Shown one piece after another: positions 9,111-16,585 of a stretch of DNA of 32,400 bases. Under the pieces are notes generated by a model. That model saw only the letters and a list, made by a program, of their open reading frames with translations, had not been told where the DNA came from and made no database searches. Each line of letters begins with the position of its first letter. The stretch's first letter is position 1. Made by a program: the position numbers and the translations under genes. Source of the stretch: a bacterium (GTDB lineage Bacteria > Vulcanimicrobiota > Xenobia > Xenobiales > JADMJV01); assembly GCA_030149525.1 (NCBI GenBank), contig JASBRJ010000154.1, positions 1 through 32,400 of the forward strand, given 5' to 3'.

Positions 9111-11765
9111 ATGAGTACAGCCGTTTTCTCCCGTCCTGCGGAACAAGTTCTAGAGCAACACGACGTCACCCGAAACCAGGGTCTATCAGAATCTCAGGTA
9201 GAACAGAGTCGGCAAGAGCACGGACGAAACCAGTTGCGAGAAGCCCAGCAACGTTCTCCCCTGGCTATTCTTGTGGAGCAGTTTAAAAGTGTCGTTATCC
9301 TGCTCCTTGTTTTCGCTGCCGTCGTGGCGGCGGTGAGCCAGCGATGGCCGGAAGCGATAGCGGTTGTTGTTGTTATCGCCGTGAACGCTCTCATCGGTTT
9401 TTTCACAGAATGGCGAGCCAGCCAATCCATGCAAGCCTTGCGGGAGCGCTCTCAGCACGACTGCCGTGTGGTGAGATCCGGGGAAGAAAGAGAGATCCCC
9501 GCTGTGGACGTTGTCCCCGGAGATATTCTTTCTTTGAAGCCCGGGGATATCGTGGCCGCCGATGGACGCCTTCTTTCCGAGGAAGGTTTGAAGGTGGATG
9601 AGTCGGCTCTCACGGGCGAGTCGGTGCCCGTTCTCAAGCAGACTAAGAAGGTGGAGAAAGACACTCCTCTGGCCGAAAGAGCTTGCATGGTCTACAAAGG
9701 GACAACAGTGACCGATGGCTCCGGCCTGGCCCTCGTCGTTGCCATAGGTTCCGAAACGGAACTTGGAAAAATTGCCGATCTTGCGGAGCAGGCAGAGTCG
9801 TCTCAAACCCCTCTTCAAAAGCGACTCGATGAACTGGGTGGAAAGTTGGCCTGGATCACCATAGCGATCGCTGTGGTGGTGGCTCTTTCCGGTCTGTGGG
9901 CGGGGCAAGAGCTGTCTTTGATGGTAGAGACGGCTATCGCTCTCGGCATCGCGGCCATCCCAGAGGGGCTACCCATCGTTGCCACTATGGCGTTGGCCCG
10001 GGGAATGTATCTGATGGCCCAACGAAACGCTGTGGTGAATAGACTCCCCGCAGTAGAGACTCTGGGGGCTACTCAGGTTATCTTCAGCGACAAGACTGGA
10101 ACGCTAACGGAAAACGAGATGCGACTGGAGCGTCTGGTGACCTCGGCCAGGACCCGAAATCTCTCCGAAGACCAGGCTCTCGATTCTCTTTCTTCGCGTC
10201 TGTTGAGTCGGGCCACCCTCTGTTGCAACGCTTGTCTCAACGAAGAGAGCGACGACGACCCCACGGGAGATCCTGAAGAGTTGGCCTTGCTGACGGCTCT
10301 CAATCAACAAGACACTTCTGTGAGCGAATTGCACACATCCTACCCACGCCTTGACGAAGAGCCTTTTCGCCATGAAAGCATGAAGATGGCGACCCTCCAC
10401 CGCAACTCTGAAGGCAACGTCGTAGCCGTTAAGGGAGCGCCGGAAGCGGTGTTGGACGCCTGCACCGAGGTTGCCACCGAGGATGGTTCGAAGGCTCTTG
10501 ACCAAACGCTCAAAGAAGAGTGGAAAGGGCGTCTGACCCAGGCCGCCGGTCAAGGGATGAGAGTTCTCGCGGTCGCGGAGAAGAAAGTTTCGGAGGAGAA
10601 CTTCTCTGAAGTAGACCCTTATTCGGGGCTGACCCTACTCGGCTATGTGGCCTTCGTCGATCCGCCCAGAGAGGGAACCAGAGAGACCATCGACGCCTGT
10701 CAGGCAGCGGGAATCACTGTGGAAATGATCACGGGCGACCAGCCCGAAACTGCTCGGGCCATCGCCGAAGCGGTGGGTATCGCCGGTGGCGAAGGAGAGC
10801 CGGAGCCCATCGTTATGCAAGGCGGCGAACTCGAAGATGTGGAGTCATTGGACGAGAAGACCAAAGACAGGATTGTTGAGGCCAACATATTCGCTCGGGT
10901 AGAGCCTCATCAGAAGCTCGGCATCGTCAAGATGTATCAAGAGCGAGGTCATGTAGTGGCCATGACGGGCGACGGAATCAACGATGCCCCGGCTCTGAAA
11001 AAAGCCGATATCGGTGTTGCCATGGGAATTCGAGGAACAGAAGCTGCCAAGCAGGTGGCCGACATGGTCCTCAATGACGACCGATTGGAAACCATGGTCG
11101 AGGCTGTCAAACAGGGTCGAGCCATTTTCGACAACATCCGAAAATCCATCATCTTCATGCTCTGTACCAACGTGGCTGAAGTTCTGGCCGTGGCCATCGC
11201 CTCCATTTTGGGCTGGACCCTCCCCCTTCGACCCCTTCAGATCCTCTACCTGAATCTCTTGACCGACGTCTTTCCCGCACTGGCTTTAGCCGTGGGGCCT
11301 GCACGGGAAGGAATCATGGACGAACCTTCCCGCAAACCGGATGAAGCCGTTCTCACTCGATGTCACTGGGCAGAAATTGCCCGAGGTAGCGTCATCCTTG
11401 CCGCCTGTGTCCTGGGAAGTCTCAAGTATGCCGAGGCGAGTCTGGGACTCAATCAGGCTCAAGCCATCACAGTGTCTTTTTTGACCCTCGCTATCGGAAA
11501 ACTGTGGTTTACTTTCAACCTGCGCCATCGCAGTTCGGGTGTCTTCCGCAACGAAGTGACCAGAAACCCTTGGGTTTGGGCAGCTATCGCCTTCTGTCTC
11601 GGATTGCTCTACGCCGCCATCAAACTACCGCTTCTCACCAACTTGTTAAAAACCGAGATGCCGGGCCCCACAGCTTGGGCTCTCATTGCGGGAGCAAGCC
11701 TCATACCCGTCATCCTGGGTCAGCTCGTTCTCCTCTTCCAAGGGGGTCGAAAGAAAGAGAACTAA
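9111..11765 (+). CDS. P-type (P2A, Ca2+-type) cation-transporting ATPase
   Basis: An 884-residue inner-membrane pump that would export a cation, most likely Ca2+, at the expense of ATP. Numbering from ATG 9111, it shows the N-terminal cation-ATPase domain, actuator TGES (168-171), phosphorylation site DKTGTLT (D327), nucleotide-domain KGAPE (441-445) and hinge TGDGINDAP (619-627). Ion-site residues match SERCA/PMR1-type pumps: IPEGLP in M4 (E285), NVAE in M5 (N687, E690) and NLLTD in M6 (N715, D719). These favour Ca2+ (possibly Mn2+) over heavy metals; there is no metal-binding domain or CPC motif. An in-frame GTG lies at 9105, two codons earlier. The 3' end overlaps the convergent zinc-ribbon gene by four bases (CTAA). 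Confidence 0.95.
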   Translation: MSTAVFSRPAEQVLEQHDVTRNQGLSESQVEQSRQEHGRNQLREAQQRSPLAILVEQFKSVVILLLVFAAVVAAVSQRWPEAIAVVVVIAVNALIGFFTEWRASQSMQALRERSQHDCRVVRSGEEREIPAVDVVPGDILSLKPGDIVAADGRLLSEEGLKVDESALTGESVPVLKQTKKVEKDTPLAERACMVYKGTTVTDGSGLALVVAIGSETELGKIADLAEQAESSQTPLQKRLDELGGKLAWITIAIAVVVALSGLWAGQELSLMVETAIALGIAAIPEGLPIVATMALARGMYLMAQRNAVVNRLPAVETLGATQVIFSDKTGTLTENEMRLERLVTSARTRNLSEDQALDSLSSRLLSRATLCCNACLNEESDDDPTGDPEELALLTALNQQDTSVSELHTSYPRLDEEPFRHESMKMATLHRNSEGNVVAVKGAPEAVLDACTEVATEDGSKALDQTLKEEWKGRLTQAAGQGMRVLAVAEKKVSEENFSEVDPYSGLTLLGYVAFVDPPREGTRETIDACQAAGITVEMITGDQPETARAIAEAVGIAGGEGEPEPIVMQGGELEDVESLDEKTKDRIVEANIFARVEPHQKLGIVKMYQERGHVVAMTGDGINDAPALKKADIGVAMGIRGTEAAKQVADMVLNDDRLETMVEAVKQGRAIFDNIRKSIIFMLCTNVAEVLAVAIASILGWTLPLRPLQILYLNLLTDVFPALALAVGPAREGIMDEPSRKPDEAVLTRCHWAEIARGSVILAACVLGSLKYAEASLGLNQAQAITVSFLTLAIGKLWFTFNLRHRSSGVFRNEVTRNPWVWAAIAFCLGLLYAAIKLPLLTNLLKTEMPGPTAWALIAGASLIPVILGQLVLLFQGGRKKEN

Positions 11766-12187
11766 ATCTCTGTAGATGACTGCGTTTTATTGATCTGACG
11801 AGCCAGCGCGACCTCACCCGGATCAAACCATAAACCGTGACCATGCCCGCAGGCGTCTACCCATAGCGAATCTCTCTCATCGTAGAGATAGTTCTCCATC
11901 GGTTTGGAGCACTTCACGCAAGGTCGCGGAGCCGAAGGGTTGAAGGTCCTTGATTCAATGACCGTATCGCTCAGGATACCGGCCAAATGCTCCTCGGGAG
12001 CCCAAATGAAGTCGCTCAAATTGTCGAGATCGACCCAGATACCACGGCACTTTCCGCACCGCAAAGCTCCTAGGCCGGAAAGTTCTTTGAGGGCAGTTCG
12101 ACATTCCGGACAGAGCGACTGGCTGGGATCATGCTCCACCGTTTTGCCCCGAAAGTTTTCCATCAAGTTCTTGAGAAGTTTTTTCAT
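11762..12187 (-). CDS. Double zinc-ribbon protein (zf-TFIIB type)
   Basis: A 141-residue, probably cytoplasmic protein with two short zinc ribbons of the zf-TFIIB pattern, in which the second Cys pair is followed by a G-x-W-(V/F)-D run. The first has C26/C29 and C44/C47 followed by RGIWVDLDNL. The second has C90/C93 and C113 in a Cys-Gly-His-Gly-His stretch followed by GLWFDPGEV, so its last ligand is probably a histidine. Members of this family are generally uncharacterised. The basic N-terminus (MKKLLKNLMENFRGK) could bind nucleic acid or membrane. It converges on the ATPase with overlapping stop codons and diverges from the membrane protein at 12318. Confidence 0.85.
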   Translation of the reverse strand: MKKLLKNLMENFRGKTVEHDPSQSLCPECRTALKELSGLGALRCGKCRGIWVDLDNLSDFIWAPEEHLAGILSDTVIESRTFNPSAPRPCVKCSKPMENYLYDERDSLWVDACGHGHGLWFDPGEVALARQINKTQSSTEI

Positions 12188-12317
12188 GGCTAGCTCCGCA
12201 GCAAGCTTTGAAGTCTTGAATCATTCACCTGCGTGTCTCTTGCATGCGACTCGGGATGACAAGCTTCGCTCCACCGATGAGATAGGAACCCCCCTGCCCT
12301 GTCCAGAAATCGCCACT

Positions 12318-12776
12318 ATGGTAGCAGCACCCCAGCCGGTCCGTGCCCTGGACCCGATATGCATTCTTGGAGCCTTCTCTTTCTTGTGGATGGGGTTCTA
12401 TGTCGGCCTTCTCTTCGGTGTGGGCTCTATGGTAGCCCTTATGGCGGCGGGCACGTTCTTCCGCGGAAAGTTTCGCCTTCTGGTGGGGTTCGGCGGTGGC
12501 TTTTTCGGCTTGGCGGCCTGGTTCAACATCCTGCTGAACTATAAAGAGCAGTATGAGCAGGTGGTGGCTTTTTTCACCCGGTTCATGACGGAAAACTGGG
12601 CTCACTTCGTCTGTGACGGCGTCCTCTGCTCGGTGGGAGCCGTCCTTTTCGTGGCCACTCTGGGTGGAACAAAGAAAGGCACCAAGAAGGTAGCCTCTAT
12701 GATTCTCTCGCCGTTGCGTCGTTCCAAAAAGGCCGAACAGTCGGAAGAGACTCCGGAAATTGCCGAAAAGAGTTAA
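12318..12776 (+). CDS. Small integral membrane protein of unknown function
   Basis: From ATG 12318 this is 152 residues with about four hydrophobic segments (roughly residues 12-30, 32-48, 53-75 and 95-120), a Gly-rich GFGGGFFGL run and a basic then acidic C-terminal tail (LRRSKKAEQSEETPEIAEKS). The frame stays open far upstream, but that part overlaps the divergent zinc-ribbon gene and reads poorly. ATG 12318 lacks an SD; an in-frame CTG at 12294 has AGGA six bases before it and is an alternative. No family recognised. Confidence 0.6.
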   Translation: MVAAPQPVRALDPICILGAFSFLWMGFYVGLLFGVGSMVALMAAGTFFRGKFRLLVGFGGGFFGLAAWFNILLNYKEQYEQVVAFFTRFMTENWAHFVCDGVLCSVGAVLFVATLGGTKKGTKKVASMILSPLRRSKKAEQSEETPEIAEKS

Positions 12777-12787
12777 CACAAGCGATA

Positions 12788-12816
12788 TTGTTATCTCACC
12801 TGTCATGAACTAGACT
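12788..12816 (+). promoter_or_regulatory. Sigma70-like promoter for the 105-residue protein gene
   Basis: TTGTTA (12788-12793) and TAGACT (12811-12816) each match four of six consensus bases and are separated by exactly 17 bp. They sit 30 bp before the GTG start. A GTTAACAC element (12771-12778) lies just upstream. Confidence 0.45.
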
Positions 12817-12845
12817 ATGAGCGTAGTTAGCAAGAGGAGAGCAGC

Positions 12846-13163
12846 GTGAACTATTCGGGAAACCGGAACGCAATCGGTTCGTTATTCAATAACTTTTTCA
12901 GCGGTGGAGCCGCTGCCGCCGGTGGCGGTGGAGCCCTTCAAAACGCCCAGATGGCCCAAAGCGCTGCCTCCGATCAGAACCAGGCCGACACAACCTACGC
13001 CCAGATCAACTCCGAAGTGAAGAAATCGTTCGCTCAACGGAACCAGATTGAAGAAGAAACCCGAACCAAAGTGACCGAGATGTTCCGCGAGTCTACACTC
13101 AATCGAACCAAAGCCGTCTCTAAAATTTCCGACAGCTGGGTTCAAACTATCCAACAAGCCTAA
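12846..13163 (+). CDS. Small helical, Ala/Gly/Gln-rich protein of unknown function
   Basis: A 105-residue protein starting at GTG 12846, with a strong AGAGGAG SD (12833-12839). Residues 1-35 are Gly/Ala/Asn-rich (SGGAAAAGGGGAL) and residues 40-105 look like one or two long amphipathic helices (INSEVKKSFAQRNQIEEE, then TLNRTKAVSKISDSWVQTIQQA). There is no signal peptide or membrane segment. Size and helical character resemble small exported filament, needle or WXG-type proteins, but that is analogy only. The 3' end overlaps the convergent hydrolase gene by four bases (CTAA). Confidence 0.75.
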   Translation: MNYSGNRNAIGSLFNNFFSGGAAAAGGGGALQNAQMAQSAASDQNQADTTYAQINSEVKKSFAQRNQIEEETRTKVTEMFRESTLNRTKAVSKISDSWVQTIQQA

Positions 13164-14101
13164 AGCTCCCCCATCGTGTCCAGCAGCCAATTCCCGGTCA
13201 TCTCAGGGTGAGTCAGCGGAAGCATATGGCCCCCTGACACCGTAGTGAGCCTGAAATCGGAGAGCAACCCGTTCATAGGCTCTCCCTGAACGGCCGGGTC
13301 GAGGATGGTGTCGGACTCTCCAAAAAGCATCCTCACCGGAACGTCGATCTCGTGGTATCGACGACGCAACTCTTCCAAATCTTTGGGGATAGCTCTCAGT
13401 TCCTCACAGGTTGAAAGATAGCTTTTCGGTCTACGCCCCAACCATCCGCCTGCAGCGTTCCCGAAATCCGAAGGAATGGGATCGGGATGAAAGACCTGTT
13501 CCAGGAGATCTTTGGGGCCCCACCGAGCCATGGGAGAGATCAGTGTCCAGGCGAGAAATTGTCTCAACAGAGCCGGCTCTACCGTCAACCCTTTGAACGC
13601 TTCGGGCAAGGACTCCATCGGGTGAGTGAGGGGGGCGACCAGAGCCAGGCCACGGCAAAGTTCCGGATTGAGTAAACACACAGAAAGCGCCACAGCTCCC
13701 CCCAGAGAGTGGCCCACCAGGACCGGACGCTTCAAATCCATAACTTGCATAACCTCAGCCATAAGCCTTGCTTGCTCGAAGAGGCCACAGCGGTGACGTT
13801 CCGGAGCCTGGGAGTATCCTGACCCTGGCCGGTCGATAGATATCACGCGGAAACGTTCTGAAAGTCTGCCGGTGAGAGCGTGAAAATGTCTCAGTTGGCC
13901 ACCCAGACCGTGGAGGAAGACCACGGGTTCGCCCTGGCCCGTGTCACTTACATGAACTGTCAGTCCATCGACCTCGAGAAGCCTTCCCACCCTGGGCACA
14001 AGCTTTTCCACACGTCGCGACTCATAGACGGTGAAAGCCACCAACCCGGCAAGCCCGGAAAGGCCGGCGAGAGTCGTTTGTTTGAGTAGTTTTTTTATCA
14101 T
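13160..14101 (-). CDS. Alpha/beta-hydrolase, N-terminally membrane-anchored
   Basis: This 313-residue protein has the alpha/beta-hydrolase fold pattern: oxyanion region FLHGLGG (62-68), nucleophile elbow GHSLGG (S132), acid D264 in GESDTI and histidine H292 in SGGHMLPL. The triad is complete. Residues 9-26 are hydrophobic after MIKKLLKQ, so it is either anchored or exported. The substrate cannot be told; an esterase, lipase or C-C hydrolase are all possible. It follows the glycine-zipper gene by 29 bp on the same strand, probably as an operon. The only SD-like sequence, GGGAGG, lies 16 bases before the ATG, which is unusually far. Confidence 0.9.
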   Translation of the reverse strand: MIKKLLKQTTLAGLSGLAGLVAFTVYESRRVEKLVPRVGRLLEVDGLTVHVSDTGQGEPVVFLHGLGGQLRHFHALTGRLSERFRVISIDRPGSGYSQAPERHRCGLFEQARLMAEVMQVMDLKRPVLVGHSLGGAVALSVCLLNPELCRGLALVAPLTHPMESLPEAFKGLTVEPALLRQFLAWTLISPMARWGPKDLLEQVFHPDPIPSDFGNAAGGWLGRRPKSYLSTCEELRAIPKDLEELRRRYHEIDVPVRMLFGESDTILDPAVQGEPMNGLLSDFRLTTVSGGHMLPLTHPEMTGNWLLDTMGEL

Positions 14102-14130
14102 GTTTTTTTCGTGGTCGCCTCCCGCTCACT

Positions 14131-15330
14131 TCACTCTTTCGGAAAGAGGCTCGAAGACGACCGGGCACCCTTCTCCTCCGTCATCCTCATGAGCACTCCG
14201 GTAGCGACCCCCACCCCGAATCCAAGACCAGCTCCCATGGCCGTACCGGCCAGCATACCGGTGACAGGATTGAGAAAGGTGGAATTCTTGGTGGATTCGA
14301 CAGCTTCGAAACGACCGGTAAAAACAGAGCGGACGACACGCTCACTGCCGTGGAAAGGATCTCTTCCGTAGCTCTCAGGCAGCTCGTCGTAATAGAGCTT
14401 ATCTCCGGGATGAAAGTACTCGCGAGGAATGCTGCGGAACTCTGAAGTCCTGGGGATGTGTCCGATGATGTGTCTTTCATAGACCGGCTCCATAATGGTT
14501 TGGGTCAGCGAGCTTCCCCTTTCCTGAGCAAGCGACCCGGCCAGAAGCCCGGCTGTTCCTCCGGCCACGGCGCCGACGGCGGTGCCCACCCAAGGGGCTT
14601 TGTCAGCGGCGAGCTCACGGCTCGATTTCGGTTCTGTTCTGGAGTATTGTCCGTACCAGTTGTAGCTTGGTTTCTGCTGCTTCTCAGCTCCTTGAGTGAG
14701 TGCCCTGGTCAAGGCGCCCGCCGCAACACCGGTGAGGAATCCGAAGCCGGCACCGAGAGCGGCGCCGCTAATAGGGCCAAGAGCAGACGAGTTGACCAGT
14801 TTCCGATAATTCCGTCGCTTGCCGGTGTCCAGATGACTGATGATGGGGTCCCAATCGTCGGGATGATAAACTTGGCGATACTCTGTGTGCGGATTTCCAT
14901 CGGAGTCATAAGTCGTGTATGGCTCCGTAGTCCAGTAATCATGATCGTAGTCCGCGCCGACCAACTTGGGTGTGGTCACGACCTCGGACACGTCTTGAAT
15001 AGAAACCTCGTTGTTCTGGAGGGCATTCATCCCGTAGAGATAGCCTGCGCCGACTCCCACAGCGGCTCCGATAGCACCACCGACGACCACTTCTCGAGGC
15101 GCCAACTCGTTGGCTTTGTCTACAAGCGATTCCTTGGGCGGCCCGAAATCGTCGGACTTTCCGATGTGGCGGTCCCAGAAACTCTGTTCCGCCTTCTTTT
15201 CCTCGTGTTTTCGAGCTTGCTTCTGTTCCGTCTTTGACTGAAAAGAGTTGTTTCGATGCTTTGTTTGAGCAAAGGTTTGCTTGGTTACGGTCCGAGGACC
15301 GCTGTGCAGGATTGTGTTACTAATTCGCAT
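14131..15330 (-). CDS. Large glycine-zipper protein with four hydrophobic Gly/Ala segments
   Basis: This 399-residue protein begins with a polar leader (MRISNTILHSGPRTVTKQTF...) and a Lys/Glu/Gln-rich stretch, with no Sec signal. Four Gly/Ala-rich hydrophobic segments with small-residue spacing (about 82-99, 183-208, 246-268 and 352-386) look like glycine zippers. They are separated by soluble Tyr/Asp/Pro-rich loops (YDHDYWTTEPYTTYDSDG; FHPGDKLYYDELPESYGRDP). Glycine zippers drive membrane insertion or oligomerisation in porins, lysis proteins and some effectors. The segments may form membrane hairpins. No named family. There is no clear SD before ATG 15328-15330. Confidence 0.8.
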   Translation of the reverse strand: MRISNTILHSGPRTVTKQTFAQTKHRNNSFQSKTEQKQARKHEEKKAEQSFWDRHIGKSDDFGPPKESLVDKANELAPREVVVGGAIGAAVGVGAGYLYGMNALQNNEVSIQDVSEVVTTPKLVGADYDHDYWTTEPYTTYDSDGNPHTEYRQVYHPDDWDPIISHLDTGKRRNYRKLVNSSALGPISGAALGAGFGFLTGVAAGALTRALTQGAEKQQKPSYNWYGQYSRTEPKSSRELAADKAPWVGTAVGAVAGGTAGLLAGSLAQERGSSLTQTIMEPVYERHIIGHIPRTSEFRSIPREYFHPGDKLYYDELPESYGRDPFHGSERVVRSVFTGRFEAVESTKNSTFLNPVTGMLAGTAMGAGLGFGVGVATGVLMRMTEEKGARSSSSLFPKE

Positions 15331-15589
15331 TGGAGTGAGTGACGTGTCTTTGTACTATGCCGTTTTCAGATTCTGAGGAGCGAGTTGTCTCAGCTCAAGA
15401 TAGCAATCCCCACCGAAAAAGGCCTGAAAGCAGATCGGGGGGAGCCGGATATCCGATGAGATTTATGTTGAGGATTTTGGGTCGATCTGGCTACCGTTTA
15501 CGAATCTTAACAAGACCGACACAACCGATAGGAGTTCTGGCGATAATCTACGACGGTCCAAACTCAAACTGTGCTCGAGGCTAGACTCG

Positions 15590-16585
15590 ATGCAAATACA
15601 ATCAAAATTCGCTACCCGCCCGAACCATGCCGGTGGTCCGGCTCCCCAAAAGTTGACCGAACTGGATTTTCAACCGAGGGACCCTCAGATGAGTCCCAGC
15701 GGCGACTCCGTCATTTTTTCAGCGGGCACCGATCAACCGCTGCGTCGAGAACTCTTCAGCCTCGGACTGAGCGACGGTCAACTGACCCAGTTAACCAATC
15801 GAGAGGTCAACTTGAGTTGGCACCCTTCCATCTCTCCAGATGGAACAAAGATTGCCTACGTGGTAGAGAAGCAAGGTCGCTCCGATCTCCAGGTTATGAA
15901 CGTGGACGGGACCGGCAACGTCAACCTGAGTAATAATAACAAGGGCTTTTGGAGTCCGTCCTGGTCACCCGACGGAAGTAAGATTATCACCACATCTCGA
16001 GACACCGCGCGAGGCAATCTGGAGTTGGTAGAATTCGCCGCCGACGGGAGCTCGAAGGCCCAGGCGACCAGCATCGGTGTCAACACCGACCTTCCTCAGT
16101 ACTCCCCCGACGGTCAGTACATCGTGTTCGGACTGGCTCCCGGTTTCGGTCCCCAGGTACTGGCTTCCATGTCCACCGAGACAAGCGAGCTCAAGACCTA
16201 CTCCCGCAACGTTATGTTGGTGGACGAACCGGTCGTGACCGAAGACAACAAAATTATCTTCAGCGGCTCCGTTCGAGATGGACGTTTTCGTCTTTACGAA
16301 GTGGAGATCGGGTCAGATGAAGAGCCTAGAGTTCTGGTCGATGCCGACAGAGCCAGCAATGTGACCTTAAGTCCTGATGGAAGTCGAATCGCCTACGTCG
16401 ATAAAGGCAAGAACGGTAGTTTTCAAATCTTTGAAGCCAATCGCGACGGAGGCGAACCTCACCAGGTGAGCCCCGACGAGGGATACAGCACCTCTCCCGT
16501 CTACACTCCTGACGGAAACAGCCTCGTCTATATTTCCAGTCGTGAGGGTGACAAAGAGCTCTATATACAGAATCTTAGGAACTGA
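15590..16585 (+). CDS. TolB-like beta-propeller protein without signal peptide
   Basis: A 331-residue protein with repeated PD40/TolB-type blades carrying the (S/T)PDG motif: MSPSGDSVIFSA, ISPDGTKIAYV, WSPDGSKIITT, YSPDGQYIVFG, LSPDGSRIAYV and YTPDGNSLVYIS. Six or seven blades of about 45 residues would form a complete propeller, likely a protein- or carbohydrate-binding scaffold. Unlike TolB it has no signal peptide; residues 1-20 (MQIQSKFATRPNHAGGPAPQ) are polar and probably disordered. ATG 15590 has a GAGG at 15577-15580. Its end overlaps the convergent toxin-like gene by 11 bp. Confidence 0.88.
   Translation: MQIQSKFATRPNHAGGPAPQKLTELDFQPRDPQMSPSGDSVIFSAGTDQPLRRELFSLGLSDGQLTQLTNREVNLSWHPSISPDGTKIAYVVEKQGRSDLQVMNVDGTGNVNLSNNNKGFWSPSWSPDGSKIITTSRDTARGNLELVEFAADGSSKAQATSIGVNTDLPQYSPDGQYIVFGLAPGFGPQVLASMSTETSELKTYSRNVMLVDEPVVTEDNKIIFSGSVRDGRFRLYEVEIGSDEEPRVLVDADRASNVTLSPDGSRIAYVDKGKNGSFQIFEANRDGGEPHQVSPDEGYSTSPVYTPDGNSLVYISSREGDKELYIQNLRN

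Noticed and set aside
9186-9908. Minus-strand 240-codon frame opposite the P-type ATPase
   Set aside because: The plus strand carries a complete conserved ATPase; the antisense product has no motif and no SD.
11904-12317. Upstream extension of the membrane protein at 12318
   Set aside because: It runs antisense through the zinc-ribbon gene, whose Cys motifs are convincing; the extension reads as shadow.
12225-12806. Minus-strand 193-codon frame opposite the small membrane protein
   Set aside because: Low-complexity His/Glu/Arg-rich product; the plus strand gives clear membrane helices.
14458-15237. Plus-strand 259-codon frame opposite the glycine-zipper gene
   Set aside because: Shadow of the coding strand; the minus strand shows consistent Gly-zipper segments and an operon neighbour.
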